From positions 21,762,001 through 21,826,000 of the forward strand of contig CATNEN010000038.1 of NCBI GenBank assembly GCA_950097015.1: a stretch of DNA of 64,000 nucleotides, read 5' to 3'. Positions 13,701 to 23,100 of this stretch are shown here, in pieces. Position numbers and translations under genes: made by a program. Numbering within the stretch: position 1 is the stretch's first letter; each line of letters begins with the position of its first letter. The notes beneath the pieces were generated by a model. The model searched no databases and was not told the origin of the DNA. It saw only the letters and a program-made list of their open reading frames with translations. This DNA comes from Macrostomum hystrix (lineage: Eukaryota; Platyhelminthes; Macrostomidae).

Positions 13701-14706
13701 ATTTTTATAAAAATCTTTCTTTGTTGTTGGCTCGTATTTTTATAAGTTTTATTTGTAGTAAGCTCTACTTGCCAGTAGTATGTAGTAAGCGGTAAGTTAT
13801 TTTAGGTTAGTTGAAATATTCACATTTATTGGCAGTTCGTACAATAGTTGCGTAGCGTTGCGTTGTTTATGTTGTTTATTGTCTTCAAATCGTTCATCCC
13901 ATACGATCAGATTGATCCTCACAAAAAACTCATCACTGTCCCAAATCATTAGATGGATCCCAAAAATATCTAAAATCCTCAGATTAATCCCATAAATATA
14001 CCCACATTAAATCCCAAATTTTAGATCCTTATATTAAACGCATCACTTATCCCAAGCAATCATATTGATCCCATCACTATCCCAAATCCTCAGATTAATA
14101 GCATAAATATACCCACATTAAATCCCCAAATTTAGTTCCTTTCATTTATTGTATCGCAATCCTTAAACCATCGGATTGATTCCATCACCATCCGAGATCT
14201 TCATATTTAACCCATCACCATCCGAGATCCTCAGATTGATCCCATCACCATCCGAGATCCTCAGATTGAACCCATCACCATCCGAGATCCTCAGATTGAT
14301 CCCATCACCATCCGAGATCCTCAGATTGAACCCATCACCATCCGATATCCTCAGATTGAACCCATCACCATCCGAGATCCTCAGATTGAACCCATCACCA
14401 TCCGAGATCCTCAGATTGAACCCATCACCATCCGAGATCCTCAGATTTATCCCATCACCATGCAATATATTTATAACATTGTTTTTATGTCATCTACTAG
14501 TTGCTTTTCGAAGCACGATAGAATTTATAAACATACCATCAGTATTAACCCCTACCACTTCAGGCCAGAGTCACCCGGACTATCAGCCAGTGTGGTTTAA
14601 ACCGAAGCCCGATCCGACCACTGGCGGCACAATTCACTGCTTCACTGGTGAATACTGGGCCTGCAAGGAGCGACGTGATTGGTCCAAATGTCCGGATCTG
14701 TACTGA
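4750..14706 (+). CDS. OSBP: oxysterol-binding protein, full length
   Basis: Exons: 4750-4868, 6359-6561, 6759-7015, 7092-7317, 7458-7481, 8807-9120, 10043-10513, 10931-11189, 11940-12389, 13315-13347 and 14564-14706, giving about 832 aa (human OSBP 807). It is a lipid-transfer protein that exchanges sterol and PI4P between ER and Golgi. In order: PH domain (about 9-100, [18 protein letters not shown]), a helical region (about 110-200), an acidic FFAT-like motif EFHDAEE (284-290) for VAP binding on the ER, then the ORD (about 430-832). The ORP fingerprint EQVSHHPP is cut by the intron after 10513. The C-terminal [17 protein letters not shown]-like block and the GEYW / CPDLY end are present. 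A 24-nt microexon (7458-7481) keeps frame. A candidate 18-nt microexon (7372-7389) also keeps frame, but if read through it gives an early TGA. The FFAT third position is His rather than the aromatic residue usual there. Confidence 0.96.
5676..6157 (-). mobile_element. non-autonomous inverted-repeat element, copy A (MITE-like)
   Basis: Complete copy in OSBP intron 1. Its ends are inverted: TACCAAGGAGATTAC at 5676 and AAGGAATTCCCCTTGGTA ending at 6157. Its interior matches, in reverse, the copies at 18907-19412 and 30714-31054 (shared blocks include TGTTGCGCATCTTCTGAAAC and TTTCTGGCCAAA). It has no coding capacity. The family is not one I recognise. Confidence 0.8.
7755..8745. repeat. 31-bp minisatellite in OSBP intron, interrupted
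   Basis: Units of GATAGTGACTACTGACAAAA plus ATACTGACGGAT, clean at 8255-8745 and degenerate at 7755-7830. The segment between (7833-8250) is unrelated and looks inserted into the array. Confidence 0.9.
7833..8250. mobile_element. possible foldback element inside the 31-bp array
   Basis: Sequence unlike the flanking minisatellite. Its ends are imperfect inverted repeats (left GCTAAAAAATAGGGATGTTT; right, read in reverse, CTGTAAAAAATTCGGTTGCT). Several internal inverted copies of GATTCTTCGGCGGTTTC-like sequence are present. No coding potential. Confidence 0.45.
10565..10855. repeat. 35-bp minisatellite in OSBP intron
   Basis: About eight near-identical units with CATAGACTTCACACCAGGCT and ATTGGCCTCACAGAC. 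It lies in the intron that splits the ORP fingerprint. Confidence 0.95.
11340..11865. repeat. CT-rich minisatellite in OSBP intron
   Basis: Alternating long and short units built on CTGTATGTCTGTCTCTAC, followed by GTGTCCCCCTTCTTC in the long form. It is pyrimidine-rich on the transcribed sense strand. Open frames across it on both strands come from the lack of stop codons in the unit. Confidence 0.93.
12483..12590. repeat. ~42-bp repeat, 2.5 units
   Basis: Units start GCTGATCGATATTAATCCCA and end near TTGATTTCCCTTCA, in the OSBP intron after 12389. Confidence 0.85.
12979..13238 (+). mobile_element. tRNA-derived SINE
   Basis: The head has an A-box-like TCTTAGTGGTTGG and a B box GGTTCGAATCC (13025-13035). 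A conserved body follows with GTCATTTAGCAAGGCACTTT, CAGCTGTTAAA and CAGTCCATGGACTGAACAG. The same body recurs at 31846, 45548 and 46378. It sits in an OSBP intron, sense orientation. Confidence 0.85.
13905..14145. repeat. diverged repeat with a ~114-bp duplication
   Basis: Degenerate relatives of the 30-bp unit further on. A block beginning ATCCTCAGATTAAT and including AAATATACCCACATTAAATC occurs at about 13973 and again at about 14087. Confidence 0.75.
14163..14462. repeat. 30-bp minisatellite in last OSBP intron
   Basis: Ten units of CCATCACCATCCGAGATCCT plus CAGATTGAAC. The unit is a multiple of three and has no stop in the frame of the last OSBP exon, so the frame stays open from 14176 through the exon to the stop at 14706. 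Confidence 0.96.
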
Positions 14707-16809
14707 GCCAATCACGACGCTCCGCTGGTTTTATGGATTTTATATGGCTTTATTTACTAATTCTGTGTTCTCTTAATCCATCATAAACTTTTTTATTAAA
14801 TTTGTATAAATGCATATGTGCATTGAGTTGATGCGAGGAAAGTATAACAAAACATTGTTGATGAAATTTGTTTATTTGTTAACATTTCTAATAGATAATA
14901 GTAAATTGATAATGACAGCAATGCGCACTGTAATTTCGACACCTTCAATCTAAGTCGTTAATACTGGTGTTTATGGGTTTACGGTTTCCGTTTATTATGT
15001 TCAGGATTAGCTGATTTATGTTTCTAAATTTGAATAGAAACGCAAATTCGTAACACTTATCGATATAGTTGTTATACGCACACAATTGTAAGAATTCATT
15101 TATTGACATTATTATTTATACGATTATACTCATTTACACCGATTCTAACCTTTTCAATATTAAATTCGTGTGAGTCTACACTCAGGAACAGAAGTAGTTT
15201 TCCAGCCGTAAATTTAAATTTTCATTTCTAATACTCCTAATATAGAATTCTAGAGGCCCCTTAGCCTACTCCAGCCAAGGCACGTGACTACCGGCAGCCA
15301 ATGAAATCGTGGCGGAAAATTCCTAATATAGAACTCTAGAGGCCCCTTAGCCTACTCCAGCCAAGGCACGTGACTACCGGCAGCCAATGAAATCGTGGCG
15401 GAAAATTCCTAATATAGAACTCTAGAGGCCCCTTAGCCTACTCCAGCCAAGGCACGTGACTACCGGCAGCCAATGAAATCGTGGCGGAAAATTCCTAATA
15501 TAGAATTCTAGAGGCCCCTTAGCCTACCCCAGCCAAGGCACGTGACTACCGGCAGCCAATGAAATCGTGGCGGAAAATTCCTAATATAGAACTCTAGAGG
15601 CTATTTCGCCAACCCCAGCCAAGGCACGGGACTAAAGCCAGCCAATGGAAAACTAGATTTTTAAATCCTTCTGTTTTAAATCCTGCTGAGTGTACAGTAT
15701 ATATACTTTTATTTATTTTTGTTTTCCTTTTAAAATCATATTCATATTATATTTGTCATCTTGTCGACTTCCACTAAACCACTTATCCACTTCTAAAAAA
15801 GCAGTTTCGAAATTTCGGAAATAAGTACCAATTTTTTGCATATGTCTACTTTTAATTCGTTGTTTTTTATGTACTTTTGTTTCGTTTTGTTAACGAAATT
15901 GTCTCGCTGCGCACAATGGGCGCAATCTGCCTAATTACTGTTTCAAGTAGTGATTAACGAAAAGTGTCTGCTTGATTAATACTGATTTGACTAATGTTAT
16001 TGTTATATTGTTAGATTGCTAATAATTATCGATTGAAATTACTTGAACATTGCCTTGGGAGTTTGTTCCCATAGATCTCCCTTCTTGTTTTACACTAACT
16101 TATTAAACTGACAGTAATTAGTAATCATTTGATCAATCAGCTAGGTGCACTGCTTTCATTATTTTGCACTTTTTGTATTTCTTCAAAAAATGTTTATTTA
16201 TTTATTATTAAGCGTTTTGCAGTTGTTGTGCCATCAAATTCTCTTTAAGTTTTAATGTGCTGCCTATTCTAATCAGTAATTAAATCGTTATTCACCAATG
16301 AGTGATCCTTGTTTGCAGTGTTATGCGTGCACGAATAAAGGCTAATTTGCTTTTTTTTCTAACAGACTGCCTTGAAGAAGAAAAAAGTGTACTAATAAGG
16401 ATAGTTTTGCTCTTATCTGGCGATCATGGTTCGATGCATCCCACTAATGATTCTTTTCTCTCCGTCTCCAAGCCTTAGTTTATTAGAAAAGTATCAAATA
16501 AAATTGTTATTTGTTATAAAAAATAGACTAGATAATTACGAAGCGTTTGATTTTTTTGGTCTTTCAATTTCATCATTGTTGTGAGCTGTTTCGTTGTTAT
16601 TCTTTCGCTTTAATTATCTTAGACTTTTTATTGACTGAAGTATTTTAAATTGGTGCCAATTTTCACCGTTTGTCTACTTATATATTTTAAGTAGCGAAGG
16701 AAAAACTTAGGTAGAAATAAAAATTATCCAATAATTCCCAGGCCTACTTAAAGTACGTGAATAAGCTTTTTTCGCACATTTTTTCCAGCTACTCTAAAAG
16801 CGCCCAGCT
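14707..16809. other. intergenic, OSBP to PSMB7
   Basis: OSBP 3' flank with an ATTAAA signal near 14795, the 86-bp array at 15229-15650, then AT-rich sequence without genes. A strong acceptor-like TTTTTTCCAG ends at 16788, 21 bases before the PSMB7 ATG. It marks either a 5'UTR intron or a trans-splicing acceptor. Confidence 0.6.
15229..15650. repeat. 86-bp tandem repeat with E-box and CCAAT in each unit
   Basis: Four close copies and a degenerate fifth, starting near 15231, 15319 and 15405. Each full unit contains GGCACGTGAC (a CACGTG E-box) and CAGCCAATGAAATCG. The fifth unit has lost the E-box (GGCACGGGAC) but keeps CCAAT. It lies about 1.2 kb before PSMB7. Confidence 0.93.
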
Positions 16810-18168
16810 ATGCTATCTGAACCGTCTGCCCCCGGTTTCGTCTTTGACAATGTGCTGCGCAATCAGCACCTGGTGGCTAAATGCGGCGTCGATTCCGCAT
16901 CGTCAGCCGCCAGTAAAAGCTCCGCTGCATTGCCGCGCGCTATCAAGACTGGCACCACCATTGTTGGCTGCGTCTACAACGGCGGCGTTGTCCTAGGCGC
17001 TGACACTCGGGCCACAGAGGGTAGCATTGTAGCCGATAAGAACTGCAGCAAGATTCATTTCATTGCTGACAATATCTACTGCTGCGGAGCCGGTACCGCC
17101 GCTGATACCGAAATGGTTACTAGACAGATCTCTGCGCAGATCCGTTTGCATGGCCTGTCCACTGGTCGGGTGCCGCGGGTCATCACCGCCAAACAGCTGC
17201 TCAAGGACTATCTGTTCAGGTGAGTCTGTCCGGAATCCCAATCTCTTGATTTCTGGCATTTTGTCTAGCTAATCCTCTGTTCTTACTTAGAAGGTAAATC
17301 CTCATCTGGGATTACTCACCATCTAATCCTCATCTGGGATTACTCACCATCTAATCCTCATCTGGGATTACTCACCATCTAATCTTCATCTGGGATTACT
17401 CACCATCTAATCCTCATCTGGGATTACTCACCATCTAATCCTCATCTGGGATTACTCACCATCTAATCATCATCTGGGATTACTCACCATCTAATCCTCA
17501 TCTTGGATTACTCACCATCTAATCCTCATCTGTGATTACTCACCATCTAATCCTCATCTGGGATTACTCACCATCTAATCCTCATCTGGGATTACTCACC
17601 ATCTAATCATCATCTGGGATTACTCACTATCTAATCCTCATCTGGGGTTACTCATAACTAATCCTCGAGTCGGATTTCTGAAAGCTAGTCCCCACCTGAA
17701 TACCTCACCAGGTACCAGGGCCACATTGGCGCCGCTCTAGTCATCGGCGGTGTTGACTACCTCGGCCCGCACCTGTACTCTGTGGCACCGCACGGCTCAG
17801 TTGACTGCGCACCCTACATCACAATGGGGAGCGGCAGTCTGGCCGCTATGGCCGTCTTTGAGAGCCGCTATAAGCCTGGCCTTGATCAGCGCGAGGCCGT
17901 TGAACTAGTTCGCGACGCCATCGCGGCGGGTATCTTCAACGATCTAGGCAGCGGCTCCAATGTCGACGTCTGCATCATCCGACCGGACGGTGTCGATTAC
18001 CTGCGCCCCTACCTGGTGGCTAATGAGAAGGGCCAGCGAGCCGCTGTCTACCGCGGCGGTAAGCCGGCCGTCCTGCGCGCCGACCGGCGTCCAGTCCTGG
18101 CCGACATTGTCAGCACGCGCATCATTCGTGACTCGGCAGCCACTGGCGAGACGCCCATGGAGACCTAG
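16810..18168 (+). CDS. PSMB7: proteasome subunit beta type-7 (20S beta2)
   Basis: Two exons, 16810-17219 and 17712-18168, encode 288 aa (human 277). This is the catalytic beta2 subunit of the 20S core, which cleaves after basic residues (trypsin-like). A 48-residue propeptide ends in KTG, followed by the mature N-terminus TTIVG with Thr49 as nucleophile (T1). Counting from T1, Asp17 (GAD) and Lys33 (CSK) are in place, as are the SGS (Ser129) and NDLGSGSN (Asp166, Ser169) motifs. KIHFI and [12 protein letters not shown] are family hallmarks. The propeptide has an insertion rich in Ala and Ser. The protein continues about 30 residues past the beta core, as in metazoan beta2. An AATAAA signal lies at about 18310. 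Confidence 0.97.
17290..17665. repeat. 28-bp minisatellite in PSMB7 intron
   Basis: About 13 units of ATCTAATCCTCATCTGGGAT plus TACTCACC, nearly identical, filling most of the only intron. Confidence 0.96.
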
Positions 18169-20133
18169 GCTATTAGGAATGGGATAAATTCCAAATTATC
18201 CACGAGTAGGCCGAGTGACACCGGTTGAACTTGAAATTGTTCGATTAATTTTCTTCTAATATTCGGTTTCCAACATTGAATTTTGGAAATATTTAAATTC
18301 GCGCCAAAAAATAAACACGTTAAAACTTATTTCTATGTACTTCTTTCTTTTAGTTAAAAACTAAACAAATTTTCTGGTCTAAGCTATTCTTCAAAGTTAA
18401 ACCCATTCACTTAGAATTCGTATTTTAGTTTTGATGTTTTCTTACTTTTTGGCGCGAATTCAAATATTTCCTATTTTGGTCCATCTCAATAATTGCAGGT
18501 AGCTTTAAAACGGAGTTTCATTGAACTTAATAAACTAATTAGCAGGTTAAAATCACGTCTAATTTGTATATCCAGCAATGTAAACGCCAAGTCTCTCAAA
18601 CTGTTATCTTAGCTACTACTTTTTATTCTTTGTCTTCTAAATAAACTGTCTTGAAAGCCTCACGAGGTACCCAGTGAGGCATGGTTTGCAAGCAATTTAT
18701 TCTTGTTTCTCCTAAAATACTTTGAGCAAATATACTGGTGAGCTGCGGAGTCTGTTAAGGCATTAAAATTTAAGCGTTCGCAAATAATAAAAACTGTCAG
18801 GTGAAAGTGTGTTATTGTTTCCTTATTTATTCATTGACTTTAAGCGCTAACTATCTTGAGTCATCTTGAGTACTGACTGTCATTGATGAGTCATTAACTG
18901 CAGAACTACCAAGGGCATTCCCCCTGACAATGTTTGGCGCCGCACCCGAACGGAACAACACCTGCCCACGACACTCAAGAGCAGGGATCAAATTTTTGTT
19001 GCGCATCTTCTGAAACAAGAATCAAGTCGCCAGCTCTTCAGACCGTCGAGATATTCAATGTTTCTGGCCAAAGGTCAGATATTTCCCATAGATTTCATTC
19101 CCATAGATTAAATTCCCATAGCGCTAGAACATTTCATCCACCCCTAAGCACAAATAAGCACTGCCAGGCCTTCAAAATTATTCATCATCTCCGTCTTCGG
19201 TGGTCACCTACCTTTATCTAGACGGATTTGCTGGTCCTTCAAGGTCTACAACAGGTGGAAATAGGGTACTTTGGATACGAGAATTTCTCCAATTTCACTG
19301 ATCAAGCCTAAATATTGGCCTAGGCGCAGTTCAACCACTGGACACCATCGTCTGGTCTGTCAACCAATCAGTCACCACCCAACGCTGTTAGCATTCAAGA
19401 GGTTATACCTCTCTCGCGATATGTTGAATGGTTTCAACTAGAAATTGTGAAAGGCAAACTAAACAGTGCCGTGAATGATCTCGCTAACTTTACATGTAGT
19501 ATAGTGTACTTTTGTACCTAAAATTTCATTTTACTGTGTTCTGAAAGAAATCAATCACGATGATAAGGATTTCATCAACCTTAGGCTACTAATTATGCAA
19601 ATATGAACTATAGTGTAAGTCTTCCAATTGGCCACACAAGGAAACCATTCTATATCGTATCAGTGAATAATTTATTCAATTTAGTAGGGAACTCTCTAAA
19701 GAAAGGCATGGCGTAGTTATCCATGCATTTTATTATTGAATAGTATTATCGGTTTTAGATTGTATAAACATAAGGCCTTAGTAACCAAAACAACTCAAGT
19801 GGCGTCTCATTTCAGTTGGAAGCAATAAAAACACACGGCAGCCACTCACACACGCACTCTCTGGCTTTGCTTCTGCTAAAAACATTTTCTCTGCTCATTT
19901 CTTAGCCGCTTAAACAAGCCATTGTACAGCGTGCTGTAGGTTCGCCATTTCTTTTAATTGTTTATTTTCACCTCTCTCTAGCTTAGCAGCCCGTGTGCTA
20001 ATATAACATACACACACTGTGATATCCGAATCTCAATTCTTTCTACTCGCCAAACTCTCTCTATCTGCCTCACTATAGGACTTAAAAAACAGACTTGCTC
20101 AACAGTTCAGCTGCCTATTGGGCCCTGAGCAAG
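18169..20133. other. intergenic, PSMB7 to death-domain gene
   Basis: PSMB7 3' flank, then AT-rich sequence and mobile-element copy B (18907-19412). A long pyrimidine-rich stretch with acceptor-like AGs at 20078 and 20092 lies just before the next gene's ATG at 20134. No other coding exon is supported. Confidence 0.55.
18907..19412 (+). mobile_element. non-autonomous inverted-repeat element, copy B
   Basis: Starts TACCAAGGGCATTCCCC and shares the family interior (TTTTTGTTGCGCATCTTCTG, TTTCTGGCCAAAGGTCAGAT, CATCTCCGTCTTCGGTGGTC, TACAACAGGTGGAAATAGG). The 3' end is poorly preserved, so its limit is approximate. Confidence 0.75.
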
Positions 20134-23100
20134 ATGGAGCAGTCGGGTCCGCCAAAAAGCATGCACCAGCTTTATTCGGCACTAGTAGACGACCTGGCTA
20201 GAGTTCGTTCTCAACTGGACAGTCTGGAGTTCGAATTCTACAGTCAGGACGCGGCAGTCGACGGCGAGGAACGCGAGAATGGGGATGCCGCCTACGCATT
20301 CATCTGTCGTTGGGCACCGGTGGCCAAGGAGGTGATGCAATGTCACGGCCTGGCCGAGCTCAACTCGATGCGCCAGATGCAGTCGGCCATTGTGCTGGGC
20401 CGGGATCCTGAGCTGCGAGAACTGCAGCCAGATTTGAAGCACATCGGTCCGGAGACATGCGTCCGGTTGACTCGGCTCCAGAATCGACTCTTGGCCTACG
20501 TGCCCAGCCGGTTCACAAGTGAGTGACTGCGCCTGTGCTTTGACTGCTGCCACGGATGTGTCCGCTGAACTAATACAACCCACTTGCATTATCTACAATG
20601 AGTACTCTCCTGCCTTGTCTCTCCAGTGTCTCATCTCTCCCCTGTCTCATCTCTCCCCTGTCTCATCTCTCCCCTGTCTCATCTCTCCCCTGTCTCATCT
20701 CTCCCCTGTCTCATCTCTCCCCTGTCTCATCTCTCCCGTGTCTCATCTCTCCCCTGTCTCATCTCTCCCCTGTCTCATCTCTCCCCTGTCTCATCTCTCC
20801 CCTGTCTCATCTCTCCCCTGTCTCATCTCTCCCCTGTCTCATCTCTCCCAGCTGTTTCATCTCTCCCCTGTCTCATCTCTCCCCTGTCTCATCTCTCCCG
20901 TGTCTCATCTCTCCCCTGTCTCATCTCTCTCGTGTCTCATCTCTCTCGTGTCTTTTCTCTCCCGTGTCTCATCTCTCCCCTGTCTCATCTCTCTCCTGTC
21001 TCATCTCTTTCCTATCTCATCTCTCCCCTGTCTCATCTCTCCCCTGTCACATCTCTCCCCTGTCTCATCTCTCCCCTGTCTCATCTCTCCCCTGTTTCAT
21101 CTCTCCCCTGTCTCATCTCTCCCCTGTCTCATCTCTCCCCTGTCTCATCTCTCCCCTGTCTCATCTCTCCCCTGTCTCATCTCTCCCCTGTTTCATCTCT
21201 CCCCTGTTTCATCTCTCCCCTGTCTCATCTCTCCCCTGTCTCATCTCTCCCTTGTCTCATCTCTCTCGTGTCTCATCTCTCTCGTGTCTTTTCTCTCCCG
21301 TGTCTCATCTCTCCCCTGTCTCATCTCTCTCCTGTCTCATCTCTCCCCTGTCTCATCTCTCCCCTGTCTCATCTCTCCCAGCTGTTTCATCTCTCCCTTG
21401 TCTCATCTCTCCCCTGTCTCATCTCTCCCGTGTCTCATCTCTCCCCTGTCTCATCTCTCCCCTGTCTCATCTCTCCCCTGTCTCATCTCTCCCCTGTCTC
21501 ATCTCTTCCAGCTGTTTCATCTCTCCCCTGTCTCATCTCTCCCCTGTCTCATCTCTCCCGTGTCTCATCTCTCCCCTGTCTCATCTCTCTCCTGTCTCAT
21601 CTCTCTCGTGTCTTTTCTCTCCCGTGTCTCATCTCTCCCCTGTCTCATCTCTCTCCTGTCTCATCTCTTTCCTATCTCATCTCTCCCCTGTCTCATCTCT
21701 CCCCTGTCTCATCTCTCCCCTGTCTCATCTCTCCCCTGTCTCATCTCTCCCCTGTCTCATCTCTCCCCTGTCTCATCTCTCCCCTGTTTCATCTCTCCCC
21801 TGTCTCATCTCTCCCCTGTCTCATCTCTCCCCTGTCTCATCTCTCCCCTGTCTCATCTCTCCCCTGTCTCATCTCTCCCCTGTTTCATCTCTCCCCTGTT
21901 TCATCTCTCCCCTGTCTCATCTCTCCCGTGTCATCTTCCCTAAGCTTAATCGATGCCACCTACTTCCCATTCAAATCAGGCATGATTGACACAATCGGTC
22001 GTGTCCAGGCACTATGCGACAAGTACCTGCTATCGTTCTACACTCTGGACTATAAGCAGGCTCCAGTGGAGACGGCAAAGAAGTACACAATGAGCCGGAG
22101 AGAATGGAACAGCCGGGCCAGGGAGTGCATGAAGAACGCGCTCTACAATCCGCACCTGTTCCTCAGAGACTGCCTCCGGCTGAGTGAGTTTTAATACTTT
22201 CCTCCTGATGTCCTCTGACAGTTCCAGCCTGATTTAAGTGCCTTGAGATTCTCCCAAACTTGATCCCAGTGTCCTCATCCTCTCCCAACCTGATCCCATT
22301 CTACCAACCAGATTCCATTCTCCCAATCAGATCCCATTCTCCCTACTAGATCCTATTCTCCCAACCTGATCCCATTCTCCCAAACCTGATCCCATTCTCC
22401 CAGCCTGATCCCATTCTCCCAAACCTGATCCCATTCTCCCAACCTGATTTCATTCTCCTAATCTGATCCTATTTTCCCAACCTGATCCTATTCTCCAAAA
22501 CCTGATTTTATTCTCCCAATCTGATCCCATTCTCCTAAACCTGATCCCATTCTCCCAACCAGACCCCATTCTCCCAACCTGATCCAATTCTACCAACCAG
22601 ATCCCATTCTCCCAACCTGATCCCATTCTACCAACCAGATCCCATTCTACCAACCTGATCCCATTCTCCAAAACCTGATCCCATTCTCCCAACCAGATCC
22701 CATTCTCCCAACCTGATCCCATTCTCCAAAACCTGATCCCATTCTCCAAAACCTGATCCCATTCTCCCAATCAGATCCCATTCTCCCTACTAGATCCTTT
22801 TCTCCCAAACTGATCCCATTCTCCCAAACCTGATCCCATTCTCCCAAACCTGATCCCATTCTCCCAGCCTGATCCCATTCTCCCAAACCTGATCCCATTC
22901 TCCCAACCTGATTTCATTCTCCTAATCTGATCCTATTCTCCCAACCTGATCCTATTCTCCAAAACCAGATTTTATTCTCCCAATCTGATCCCATTCTCTA
23001 AAACCTGATCCCATTCTCCCAACCAGATCCCATTCTCCCAACCTGATCCCATTCTCCAAAACCAGATCCCATTCTCCCAACCTGATCCCATTCTACCAAC

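Noticed and set aside
20519-22194. Three overlapping 460-520-codon open frames
   Set aside because: All come from the stop-free 16-bp array; only the last part of one frame (from 21945) is real exon.
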